Origin: Moritella yayanosii
Lineage (GTDB): Bacteria; Pseudomonadota; Gammaproteobacteria; Enterobacterales; Moritellaceae
NCBI RefSeq assembly: GCF_900465055.1
Contig: NZ_LS483250.1
Location: forward strand, 3,348,001-3,412,000
Direction: 5' to 3'
Length of the DNA stretch: 64,000 nt
Shown piece after piece: positions 19,786-28,185 of this stretch. The notes under the pieces are model-generated. The model was not told where the DNA came from. It worked only from the letters and a program-made list of their open reading frames with translations, and searched no databases. The stretch's first letter is position 1; every line of letters begins with the position of its first letter. The position numbers and the translations under genes are program-made.

Positions 19786-20634
19786 ATGGCATTAATCGCT
19801 TTGCTGCTGGCATTACTGATTGAACGCGTGGTGCATTTGAGCGCTAAACTTCAGCTCGATAACGTATTACAACGTTATCTTTTTCCGTTATTACCCACCT
19901 TTATCAATGCTGGCTTATTTGGCACTTTGGTGATCATCGCGTTACCAGCAATGCTGATGTACAGCTTACTTGATGCATTAACCGGCCTTTATTATGGCAT
20001 TTTTACGCTAGTCACTTGGCTGCTATTATTATTGATGAGTTTTGGTGGTAGTGACTATCGTCGTGATTATCGTCAATACCTCAAAGCATTAAGTCGTAAT
20101 GATTTAGTAGCCAAAGGCATGTATGCCGGTTGTTTAGATGTCAACAGTGAACGTTTCTGTTCTACATTACTCACCCAAGCGGTAGCACAGCAATTGGTAT
20201 GGATTAATTATCGTTTTTATTTTGCGGTGATCTTTTATTTTGTGGTTGCAGGGCCGATTGGTTTAACCATGTACGTGGTGGCACGTAGTTACCATAAATA
20301 TGTTATTCAGCAGCATAGCAAGCGATTAAACCGCAGTGGTATTCACCGAATTATGCGTATTATGGATTGGTTACCAGCGCGATTAACTATGTTCGGTTTC
20401 GCGCTGGTGGCGGAAGAGCAGGCGGCGTTACCACAGAGTTTACGTAGCTGGCGTGATCTATCCACGCCTGAATTTGATTTATTAGGCAAGGTGGTATACC
20501 TCGCCAGTAAAGCCAACGTTGAAACCGATAAATGTTATGACTATACCTGTTATTTGGTGCAACTGGCCAAGCGTAATATAATCTTGTTTGTGACCGTCAT
20601 TGCTCTGCTTACCATTAACGGTACTATCATTTAG
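19786..20634 (+). CDS. ampE: Inner-membrane regulatory protein AmpE
   Basis: Integral membrane protein of the CobD/CbiB-like AmpE family, genetically linked to AmpD in beta-lactamase control; its biochemical role is unclear. Of 282 aa, the N-terminus (LLALLIERVVHLSAKLQLD), a mid-protein helix pair (about 40-85), the LVWINYRFYFAVIFYFVVAGP segment in two pieces and a C-terminal helix are hydrophobic. The conserved MDWLPARLTMFGFALV stretch is present. Starts 1 nt after ampD. Confidence 0.93.
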   Translation: MALIALLLALLIERVVHLSAKLQLDNVLQRYLFPLLPTFINAGLFGTLVIIALPAMLMYSLLDALTGLYYGIFTLVTWLLLLLMSFGGSDYRRDYRQYLKALSRNDLVAKGMYAGCLDVNSERFCSTLLTQAVAQQLVWINYRFYFAVIFYFVVAGPIGLTMYVVARSYHKYVIQQHSKRLNRSGIHRIMRIMDWLPARLTMFGFALVAEEQAALPQSLRSWRDLSTPEFDLLGKVVYLASKANVETDKCYDYTCYLVQLAKRNIILFVTVIALLTINGTII

Positions 20635-20774
20635 TCAATTATATCGTTAAAAGTATCGGTAACGATTATTTTACCAAGTGGATTAACGAGTCGTAGATTG
20701 GACTGGCTCGTTAATAACTTCGGTTCCTTCCTTCCTTACATTCAAATTATGCCTTGTGCTGATATTCCAGCTAG

Positions 20775-20794
20775 TCTCTGATATAGCATCTTGA
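20775..20794 (-). repeat. Copy 2 of the dispersed 20-bp repeat core
   Basis: Exact minus-strand copy of the 20-mer at 58442-58461. The flank towards 20812 (ending GGGGTATA) resembles the outer arm of the full element; the other arm is absent or degenerate. Confidence 0.75.
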
Positions 20795-20932
20795 CATAAC
20801 TGGGGTATATAGTTAGTGGTCAGACTGTTTACCAAGACGGCTCTATGACGCTTAACGCTTGTTATTTAATTATTTTTAATTTTACCTTTGGGCTTCTACG
20901 GGGCTGTTCATCGGTGTCTAAACCACTATATC

Positions 20933-20949
20933 TAGTGGTAAGACCAATG
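20933..20949. promoter_or_regulatory. Possible second, weaker PdhR-type site
   Basis: TAGTGGT-AAG-ACCAATG matches the consensus AATTGGTnnnACCAATT at 5/7 and 6/7 positions. It lies about 240 nt upstream of the perfect operator. Chance matches of this quality are plausible. Confidence 0.3.
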
Positions 20950-21175
20950 CATCAAAGCTATTACTTTAGGGGTATTTTTTCGCTGGTTTATTTTGAAGAA
21001 TGAGTCATTTAAACTGGATTAAATAGACAACACCCCATTTACATGCTTTGTTTTTGGGCTTTTTCAGGCTTATTTATACTGACTATTTTGATTTAAACGC
21101 TATAAATACGAACAAAGATGTCTATTTTTAATGACAATCGAGCGTGGTTTTGGTAAATTGTCATGACTTAACATT

Positions 21176-21194
21176 AAATTGGTCTGACCAATTT
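21176..21194. promoter_or_regulatory. PdhR operator upstream of pdhR
   Basis: AAATTGGTCTGACCAATTT is a perfect palindrome around CTG and matches the known E. coli PdhR box (ATTGGTnnnACCAAT). It ends 24 nt before the pdhR ATG, so PdhR binding here should repress its own operon, relieved by pyruvate in characterised homologues. Confidence 0.9.
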
Positions 21195-21218
21195 ACCACT
21201 GGTCATTTTGAGGTTCAC

Positions 21219-21980
21219 ATGGTCTATCGAAAAATTCAGCCGCCGAAGTTGTCCGATGCGATTGCAGAGCAACTGGAGCAAATGATTTTGGAAGGTAGCT
21301 TAGAGGCTGGCCAGCGCCTACCTTCAGAGCGTGATTTAGCCCTGCAGTTTGAGGTTTCTCGCCCAACTTTGCGCGATGCCATCTTACGGTTGGAAAGCAA
21401 AGGTTTATTGGAACGTCGTCAAGGACGTGGTACCTGGGTGAAAAAGGTCATGGACCAAACGCTGATGGAACCATTATTTCAACTATTGACGACACACCCA
21501 GAAGCGCAATTAGACCTATTAGAATTTCGTCATGCGTTGGAAGGTATTTCAGCGTATTACGCAGCGTTACGTGGTACTGAAACCGACTTTCAGCAATTAC
21601 GTGTTGCGCTCGATGCCATTAGTGCATCTGAATTAGCACATGATCCGCAGCTACAAGCACAAGCAGTGAGTGCGTTTAATATCGCGGTCACCGCAGCATC
21701 ACACAATATTGTGTTGCTGCATCTTATGCGTGGGTTGAACCCATTGTTAGAAGATAATATCTGCCAAAATTTTAGGTTGTTGGAAAAGCGTCAACGTGTG
21801 GTTGAACAAATTAGCCAACATCGCAGTGATATGCTCACTGCAATTCTTAACCGACAGCCAGAAACAGCCAGAGAAGCATGTCATGCCCATCTGGCTTATA
21901 TCGAGCAAGCATTGCTGGATATTGGGCGTGAAGATAGCCGCATTAATCGTGCGTCACGCCGTATACAACAGGCTAAATAG
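21219..21980 (+). CDS. pdhR: Pyruvate dehydrogenase complex repressor PdhR
   Basis: GntR/FadR-family regulator, released from DNA by pyruvate in E. coli. I chose ATG 21219. GAGGT lies just upstream, it gives 253 aa like E. coli PdhR, and the protein starts MVYRKIQPPKLSDAI as in the family. A longer frame from 21144 would read through the operator. The winged helix is seen in LPSERDLALQFEVSRPTLRD, followed by an all-helical FCD sensor domain with His residues. It heads pdhR-aceE-aceF-lpd, with a hairpin after its stop. Confidence 0.95.
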   Translation: MVYRKIQPPKLSDAIAEQLEQMILEGSLEAGQRLPSERDLALQFEVSRPTLRDAILRLESKGLLERRQGRGTWVKKVMDQTLMEPLFQLLTTHPEAQLDLLEFRHALEGISAYYAALRGTETDFQQLRVALDAISASELAHDPQLQAQAVSAFNIAVTAASHNIVLLHLMRGLNPLLEDNICQNFRLLEKRQRVVEQISQHRSDMLTAILNRQPETAREACHAHLAYIEQALLDIGREDSRINRASRRIQQAK

Positions 21981-21991
21981 TGTTACTAATG

Positions 21992-22025
21992 AATATTCTT
22001 AAACATGCCTATGCTTAAGAATATT
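21992..22025 (+). repeat. Strong hairpin between pdhR and aceE
   Basis: Perfect 11-bp arms (21992-22002 and 22015-22025) extended by a CAT/ATG pairing around a GCCT loop. Only TCTTT follows, so it is at best a leaky terminator. Equally it could stabilise the aceE message after cleavage. Confidence 0.7.
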
Positions 22026-22065
22026 TCTTTAATATTGTAGAGATCTAATTAGTAAGGAATCTCAT

Positions 22066-24723
22066 ATGTCCGACATCTTAAAGCATGATGTAGACCCAAT
22101 CGAAACTACCGAATGGCTAGAATCAATCGAATCAGTAATTCGTGAAGAAGGTCTTGAACGTGCGCAGTATCTATTAGAAAAAGTAATTGCAAAAGCACAT
22201 CAAGACGGCGTTAAACTAGGCCAAGGCGGCATCACTACGGATTACATTAATACTATCCGTACTGAAGACCAACCGGTATACCCAGGTGACGAGAAACTAG
22301 AACGTCGTATTCGTTCGATTATCCGCTGGAATGCTTTAATGATCGTACTACGTGCATCAAAGAAAGATTTAGAGTTAGGTGGCCACATGGCGTCTTTCCA
22401 GTCTTCAGCTGCACTTTACGATGTATGTTTCAACCACTTCTTCCGTGCACCAACGGAAAAAGACGGTGGCGATTTAGTTTATTACCAAGGTCATATTTCT
22501 CCTGGTATTTACGCGCGTTCATTTGTGGAAGGTCGTTTAACTGAAGAACAACTAAACAACTTCCGTCAAGAAGTTGATGGTAAAGGTATCCCGTCATATC
22601 CACATCCTAAGTTGATGCCTGAATACTGGCAGTTCCCTACAGTATCTATGGGTCTTGGTCCATTTTCTGCTATTTATCAAGCGCGTTTCTTGAAATACTT
22701 AGCTGGCCGTGGTCTAAAACAAACTGAAGATCAAACTGTATACGCTTTCCTAGGTGATGGCGAGATGGATGAGCCTGAATCACGTGGCGCATTATCATTC
22801 GCTGCACGTGAAGGTTTAGACAACTTAGTATTTATTGTTAACTGTAACTTACAACGTCTAGATGGCCCTGTAATGGGTAACGGTAAGATCATCCAAGAAC
22901 TAGAAAGCCTATTTAAAGGCGCTGGTTGGAATGTGATTAAAGTTATCTGGGGTGAAGAGTGGGATGAACTTCTTGCTAAAGACACCACGGGTAAACTACT
23001 GCAGTTAATGAATGAAACTGTGGATGGTGATTACCAAACGTTGAAAGCTAAAGGCGGCGCTTATGTACGTGAGCACTTCTTTGGTCGTTACCCTGAAACT
23101 GCTGCATTAGTTAAAGATATGACTGATGAGCAAATCTGGGAACTTAAACGTGGTGGTCATTCTACCAGTAAACTATACGCGGCTTATGCAAAAGCAAAAG
23201 CAACCGTAGGTCTACCAACTGTGATCCTAGCTAAAACTGTAAAAGGTTATGGCATGGGTGAAGCGGCGGAAGGTAAAAACATCGCGCACGGCGTGAAAAA
23301 AATGAAAACGGATACGCTTAAGCAATTCCGTGATCGTTTCGATGTACCTGTTTCTGATGAAGACCTACTATCATTACCGTACGTTAAGCTTGAAGAAGGT
23401 TCGCCTGAGCACGAGTACTTACACGCACGTCGTAAAGAATTAAACGGTTACTTACCACAACGTAAACCTGCATTTACGGGTAAATTAGACATCCCGACTG
23501 TTGCAGATTTTGGCGTACTCCTTGGTGAGCAAAAACGTGAAATATCGACAACAATGGCTTATGTTCGTGCCCTAAATGTGCTGCTTAAGCATAAAGGTAT
23601 TGGCAAAAACATCGTACCAATTATCGCCGATGAAGCGCGTACATTTGGTATGGAAGGTCTATTCCGTCAAGTTGGTATTTACAACCCGAAAGGTCAAGTA
23701 TATACACCTCAAGATCGCGAAATCGTTTCTTACTATAAAGAAACGACCAATGGTCAAGTACTGCAAGAAGGTATTAATGAGCTAGGTGCTATGTCTTCTT
23801 GGGTTGCAGCGGCTACATCATACAGTACCAATGACGTACCTATGATCCCACTGTACATCTACTACTCAATGTTTGGTTTCCAACGTATTGGCGACACTGC
23901 ATGGATGGCTGGCGATCAAATGGCACGTGGTTTCCTATTAGGTGCTACAGCCGGTCGTACCACGCTAAACGGTGAAGGTCTACAACACGAAGATGGTCAC
24001 AGCTTAGTACAAGCAGGGCTTATTCCTAACTGTGTGTCTTACGACCCAACGTTCGCTTATGAAGTTGCTGTGGTATTACAAGACGGTTTACGTCGTATGT
24101 ATGGCGAACAAGAGAACGTTTTCTACTACATTACCTTGATGAATGAAAACTATGCGCATCCTGCAATGCCTGAAGGTGCTGAAGTTGGTATCCGTAAAGG
24201 TATGTATAAGTTAGAAACTTATACTGGCGACAAAGCAAAAGTACAACTATTAAGTTCAGGTACGATCATGATGCAAGTTCGCGAAGCGGCTCGTATTCTA
24301 AGTGAAGACTATGGTATTGGTTCGGACGTATTCTCGGTAACTTCATTCAATGAAATTACACGTGATGGTCAAGACGTAGAACGTTACAATATGCTACACC
24401 CTGAAGCAGAGCAAAAAGTACCGTACATCACTACACTAATGAGTGATGCGCCTGCTATTGCCGCGACAGATTATATCAAAAACTATGCAGAACAAGTGCG
24501 TGCATACGTACCGACTTCATACAAAGTGCTTGGTACTGACGGTTTTGGTCGTTCAGACAGCCGTGCAAACTTACGTCGTCATTTCGAAGTTAACGCGCAA
24601 TACGTAGTTGTTGCTGCATTATCTGAATTAGTGAAGAAAGGCGATCTAGAAAATCAAGTTGTTGTTGATGCAATTGCAAAATATAACATCGACGCTGATA
24701 AATTAAACCCTCTATACGCATAA
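22066..24723 (+). CDS. aceE: Pyruvate dehydrogenase E1 component AceE
   Basis: Homodimeric thiamine-diphosphate enzyme that decarboxylates pyruvate and passes the acetyl group to the lipoyl arms of AceF. The 885 aa protein is the size of E. coli AceE (887) and collinear with it. The TPP/Mg motif is seen at GDGEMDEPES followed by NCNLQRLDGPVMGN. Other conserved stretches are HFFGRYPE and YYSMFGFQRIGD. Codon use is strongly biased towards what look like favoured codons, fitting a highly expressed gene. It lies 10 nt upstream of aceF. Confidence 0.98.
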   Translation: MSDILKHDVDPIETTEWLESIESVIREEGLERAQYLLEKVIAKAHQDGVKLGQGGITTDYINTIRTEDQPVYPGDEKLERRIRSIIRWNALMIVLRASKKDLELGGHMASFQSSAALYDVCFNHFFRAPTEKDGGDLVYYQGHISPGIYARSFVEGRLTEEQLNNFRQEVDGKGIPSYPHPKLMPEYWQFPTVSMGLGPFSAIYQARFLKYLAGRGLKQTEDQTVYAFLGDGEMDEPESRGALSFAAREGLDNLVFIVNCNLQRLDGPVMGNGKIIQELESLFKGAGWNVIKVIWGEEWDELLAKDTTGKLLQLMNETVDGDYQTLKAKGGAYVREHFFGRYPETAALVKDMTDEQIWELKRGGHSTSKLYAAYAKAKATVGLPTVILAKTVKGYGMGEAAEGKNIAHGVKKMKTDTLKQFRDRFDVPVSDEDLLSLPYVKLEEGSPEHEYLHARRKELNGYLPQRKPAFTGKLDIPTVADFGVLLGEQKREISTTMAYVRALNVLLKHKGIGKNIVPIIADEARTFGMEGLFRQVGIYNPKGQVYTPQDREIVSYYKETTNGQVLQEGINELGAMSSWVAAATSYSTNDVPMIPLYIYYSMFGFQRIGDTAWMAGDQMARGFLLGATAGRTTLNGEGLQHEDGHSLVQAGLIPNCVSYDPTFAYEVAVVLQDGLRRMYGEQENVFYYITLMNENYAHPAMPEGAEVGIRKGMYKLETYTGDKAKVQLLSSGTIMMQVREAARILSEDYGIGSDVFSVTSFNEITRDGQDVERYNMLHPEAEQKVPYITTLMSDAPAIAATDYIKNYAEQVRAYVPTSYKVLGTDGFGRSDSRANLRRHFEVNAQYVVVAALSELVKKGDLENQVVVDAIAKYNIDADKLNPLYA

Positions 24724-24733
24724 GGTATAAAAA

Positions 24734-26350
24734 ATGAGTATTGAAATTTTCGTTCCAGACATTGGTGATGATGAAGTAGAAGTAACTGAGATCTCCGTTC
24801 AAATCGGGGATACCGTTGCAGAAGAAGATACTTTGCTGGCTGTTGAGGGTGACAAAGCGTCTATGGAAGTTCCTGCGCCACAAGCTGGTGTAGTACAAGA
24901 AATCCGTGTAAATGTTGGTGACACAGTTAAAACTGGTTCATTAATCTTTATCTTTGCTGATGCAGCAAGCGCAGCAGCTCCTGTAGCTCCTGTTGTAGCT
25001 GACGCAACGGCTGTTGCAGTTGAAGCAGCGCCTGCGGCGGCAGTTCAAGTATTAGAAGTTCACATTCCAGACATCGGCGACGATGAAGTGGAAGTAACTG
25101 AGATTTCAGTTAAAGTTGGCGATACTGTTGCTGAAGAAGACACCTTAATGGCTGTTGAAGGCGATAAAGCGTCAATGGAAGTACCAGCACCATTCGCTGG
25201 TGTTGTGAAAGAAATTAAAGCAGCTGTAGGCGATAAAGTTACAACTGGTTCTTTCATCATGACCTTTGAAGTTGCTGGCGCGGCACCTGCTGTTGCTCCT
25301 GTAGCTCCTGTTGTAGCTGACGCCGCTTCGGCTCCGGCTGCACCTGTTGTAGCTAACGCAGAAGCACCGAAAACTGCTCCAGCGCCTGCTGCAAAAGCTC
25401 CAGAAGTAACTGGTTTCGTTGAAAACGACGCTTACCACCATGCTTCACCAGTCGTTCGTCGTCTAGCACGCGAATTCGGTGTTAACTTAGATAACGTTGG
25501 CGCAACGGGTCGTAAAGGTCGCATTGCAAAAGAAGACGTACAAACTTACGTTAAAAATGCAGTTAAACGTTTAGAATCTGGCGCGACAGGCGGCAACGGT
25601 TCTGGTATGGACGTACTTGCGTGGCCGAAAGTTGATTTCGCTAAATTTGGTGAAATCGAAGTAATTAAGATGACTCGCATCCAGAAAATTTCTGGTCCGA
25701 ACCTGCACCGTAACTGGGTTAAAATCCCACATGTTACACAATTTGACGAAGCAGATATCACTGAACTAGAAGCGTTCCGTAAAATTGAGAACAACAAACT
25801 TGTTAAGCAAGATAAAGGCTTCAAGATCTCTCCACTTATCTTCATCGTTAAAGCAGTCGCTAAAGCGTTAGCTGATTATCCGAAGTTCAATACTTCAATC
25901 GGCGAAGATGGCGCAACTATCATTCAGAAGAAATACATCAACATTGGTGTTGCTGTGGATACGCCAAACGGTCTAGTCGTTCCGGTTATCCGTAACGTTG
26001 ATCAGAAAGGTATCTACGAGCTTAGCCAAGATCTTGCTGTTATCTCTAAAAAAGCACGTGCGGGTAAACTGACTTCTTCTGACATGCAAGGTGGTTGTTT
26101 CACAATTTCTAGCCTTGGCGGTATCGGTGGTACGCAGTTCACACCAATCGTTAATGCACCAGAAGTTGCAATTTTAGGCGTATCACGCTCTGAAATTAAA
26201 CCTAAGTGGGATGGCAAAGACTTTGTTCCTCGTCTTATGTTACCACTGGCACTTTCATATGATCACCGTGTGATCGATGGTGCTGACGGTGCTCGTTTTG
26301 TTACAGCATTAAACGGATATCTTTCAGATCTTCGTCAACTAGTACTTTAA
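24734..26350 (+). CDS. aceF: Dihydrolipoamide acetyltransferase E2 (AceF) with two lipoyl domains
   Basis: E2 core of the pyruvate dehydrogenase complex. The 538 aa protein has two lipoyl domains with lipoyl lysines at Lys41 and Lys145 in [11 protein letters not shown], Ala/Pro/Val-rich swinging linkers, a peripheral subunit-binding domain ([15 protein letters not shown]), and the catalytic acyltransferase domain ending in [12 protein letters not shown] with the active-site His. E. coli AceF has three lipoyl domains. The two here are almost identical over their first 50 residues, indicating duplication or homogenisation. Confidence 0.97.
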   Translation: MSIEIFVPDIGDDEVEVTEISVQIGDTVAEEDTLLAVEGDKASMEVPAPQAGVVQEIRVNVGDTVKTGSLIFIFADAASAAAPVAPVVADATAVAVEAAPAAAVQVLEVHIPDIGDDEVEVTEISVKVGDTVAEEDTLMAVEGDKASMEVPAPFAGVVKEIKAAVGDKVTTGSFIMTFEVAGAAPAVAPVAPVVADAASAPAAPVVANAEAPKTAPAPAAKAPEVTGFVENDAYHHASPVVRRLAREFGVNLDNVGATGRKGRIAKEDVQTYVKNAVKRLESGATGGNGSGMDVLAWPKVDFAKFGEIEVIKMTRIQKISGPNLHRNWVKIPHVTQFDEADITELEAFRKIENNKLVKQDKGFKISPLIFIVKAVAKALADYPKFNTSIGEDGATIIQKKYINIGVAVDTPNGLVVPVIRNVDQKGIYELSQDLAVISKKARAGKLTSSDMQGGCFTISSLGGIGGTQFTPIVNAPEVAILGVSRSEIKPKWDGKDFVPRLMLPLALSYDHRVIDGADGARFVTALNGYLSDLRQLVL

Positions 26351-26474
26351 TTTTAGTTAGATAAAAGTTTTAGTATTTAATTAGATAAGTGTTTAGTATT
26401 AAATAGAGAGGGGTTATCGCATTTTTGTAATGTTTTAACTCTTTTTACTTCTCATTTATTTAACATATATGTAA

Positions 26475-26554
26475 AATTATCTGGAATTGAACATCATTAC
26501 TCAGAAGCTTTAAATTGTGCCTCTGAGTGAGGTAATCCGCTATTCCAGATAATT
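26475..26554 (+). promoter_or_regulatory. Nested inverted-repeat leader directly upstream of lpd
   Basis: Outer arms 26475-26487 and 26542-26554 pair perfectly over 13 bp. Inside, ACTCAGA (26499-26505) and TCTGAGT (26522-26528) form a second hairpin. The structure ends 19 nt before the lpd ATG and leaves the ribosome site (GAGG, 26565-26568) free. No T-run follows. It may be a folded 5' leader or an extended DNA operator; its class is not one I recognise. Confidence 0.6.
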
Positions 26555-26573
26555 AAATGACAACGAGGTCATA

Positions 26574-28004
26574 ATGAGTAATGAAGTTAAAGCTCAGGTA
26601 GTAGTACTAGGTGCTGGTCCTGCAGGTTATTCTGCTGCATTCCGTGCGGCAGATCTAGGTTTAGACACTGTAATCATCGAACGTTACCACACCCTAGGTG
26701 GTGTTTGTCTTAACGTTGGTTGTATCCCTTCAAAAGCGTTACTACACGTAGCAAAAGTAATTGAAGAAGCAAAATCATTAGCAGATCACGGTATCGTGTT
26801 CGGCGAGCCAAAAACTGACATCAACAAAATCCGTTCATGGAAAGAAAAAGTTGTTGGTCAATTAACGGGTGGTCTTGGCGGTATGGCTAAGATGCGTAAC
26901 GTTAAAGTGGTTGAAGGTTTAGCACAATTTACTGGTGCTAACACTATCGAGGCAACAGACCGTGACGGTAACGTTACAACTGTTACCTTTGATAACGCAA
27001 TCATTGCAGCGGGTTCACGCCCAGTTAAACTACCATTTATCCCGCATGAAGATCCACGCGTTTGGGATTCAACTGATGCACTAGAACTGAAAGAAGTTCC
27101 TGGTAAATTGCTTGTGCTTGGTGGTGGTATTATCGGTCTAGAAATGGGTACAGTGTACTCTGCACTCGGTTCTGATATTGACGTTGTTGAGTTTGCAGAT
27201 CAATTAGTACCTGCCGCGGATAAAGACATCGTTAAAGTTTACGCTAAAGCAGTTAAAAACAAATTTAACGTAATGCTAAGCACAAAAGTAACCGCTGTTG
27301 ACGCTAAAGAAGATGGCCTATATGTTACGTTTGAAGGCAAAAAAGCGCCTGCGGAACCAGTACGTTATGACGCAGTGCTGGTTGCTGTTGGTCGTGTACC
27401 AAATGGTCTTGGCCTCGCCGCTGAAAAAGCCGGTATTACTGTGACTGAACGTGGTTTCATCGAAACGGATAAAACCATGAGCACGAACGTGCCACACATC
27501 TATGCAATCGGCGATATCGTTGGTCAACCTATGTTGGCGCATAAAGGTGTGCATGAAGGTCACGTTGCTGCAGAAAACATTGCTGGCAAGAAACACTTCT
27601 TCGATCCTAAAGTTATTCCTTCAATTGCTTACACTGAGCCAGAAATGGCGTGGGCTGGTCTAACTGAAAAAGAAGCGAAAGAGCAAGGCGTAAACTACGA
27701 AGCTGCTGTATTCCCTTGGGCTGCATCAGGTCGTGCGATCGCTTCTGACGCATCTAACGGTATGACTAAGTTATTATTCAACAAAGACACTAACCGTATT
27801 ATCGGTGGTGCTATGGTTGGTACTAACGCAGGTGAATTACTCGGTGAAGTTTGTCTCGCAATTGAAATGGGTTGTGATGCAGAAGATATCGCATTAACAA
27901 TTCATGCTCACCCAACGTTACACGAATCAGTTGGTATGGCTGCAGAAATTTATGAAGGGTCTATTACTGACCTTCCTAATGCGAAAGCGATGAAGAAAAA
28001 ATAA
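26574..28004 (+). CDS. lpdA: Dihydrolipoyl dehydrogenase E3 (Lpd)
   Basis: FAD flavoprotein that reoxidises dihydrolipoamide with NAD, serving the pyruvate and 2-oxoglutarate dehydrogenase complexes and glycine cleavage. The 476 aa protein has FAD-binding GAGPAGYSAAFRAADLG, the redox disulfide Cys45/Cys50 in GGVCLNVGCIPSK, NAD-binding GGGIIGLEMG, a second FAD contact YAIGDIVGQPMLAHK, and the catalytic base region HAHPTLHESV. A 223-nt gap with a folded leader separates it from aceF, so it may have its own promoter, as in E. coli. Confidence 0.98.
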   Translation: MSNEVKAQVVVLGAGPAGYSAAFRAADLGLDTVIIERYHTLGGVCLNVGCIPSKALLHVAKVIEEAKSLADHGIVFGEPKTDINKIRSWKEKVVGQLTGGLGGMAKMRNVKVVEGLAQFTGANTIEATDRDGNVTTVTFDNAIIAAGSRPVKLPFIPHEDPRVWDSTDALELKEVPGKLLVLGGGIIGLEMGTVYSALGSDIDVVEFADQLVPAADKDIVKVYAKAVKNKFNVMLSTKVTAVDAKEDGLYVTFEGKKAPAEPVRYDAVLVAVGRVPNGLGLAAEKAGITVTERGFIETDKTMSTNVPHIYAIGDIVGQPMLAHKGVHEGHVAAENIAGKKHFFDPKVIPSIAYTEPEMAWAGLTEKEAKEQGVNYEAAVFPWAASGRAIASDASNGMTKLLFNKDTNRIIGGAMVGTNAGELLGEVCLAIEMGCDAEDIALTIHAHPTLHESVGMAAEIYEGSITDLPNAKAMKKK

Positions 28005-28043
28005 TTTAACGCGTTAATCGTTAACTTTTTATTGTAATAGCAG

Positions 28044-28069
28044 AAAGCGACCTGATGGTCGCTTTTTTT
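28044..28069 (+). terminator. Rho-independent terminator of the pdh operon
   Basis: Stem AGCGACC / GGTCGCT (28046-28052 with 28057-28063) around a TGAT loop, followed by a T-run to 28069, 40 nt after the lpd stop. Confidence 0.92.
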
Positions 28070-28185
28070 ATGCCTGCAATTAGGTGTTTTAAAACAGGAA
28101 CTGCTAATATAGTTAAGTTATATGCAATATAACGTGTTGTTCCCATTGGATGGGATGGATTAATTTTTAGGATTTTCATTTAGCT

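Larger units (their letters stand above)
20635..21218. other. 584-nt gap between ampE and pdhR
   Basis: Holds a repeat core (20775-20794), a weak candidate PdhR-like site (20933-20949), a perfect PdhR operator (21176-21194) and presumably the pdhR promoter, which I could not place confidently. No convincing small gene or RNA gene was seen. Confidence 0.6.

Noticed and set aside
21144-21218. N-terminal extension of PdhR
   Set aside because: It would translate through the operator and add 25 residues absent from the family; ATG 21219 has a ribosome site.
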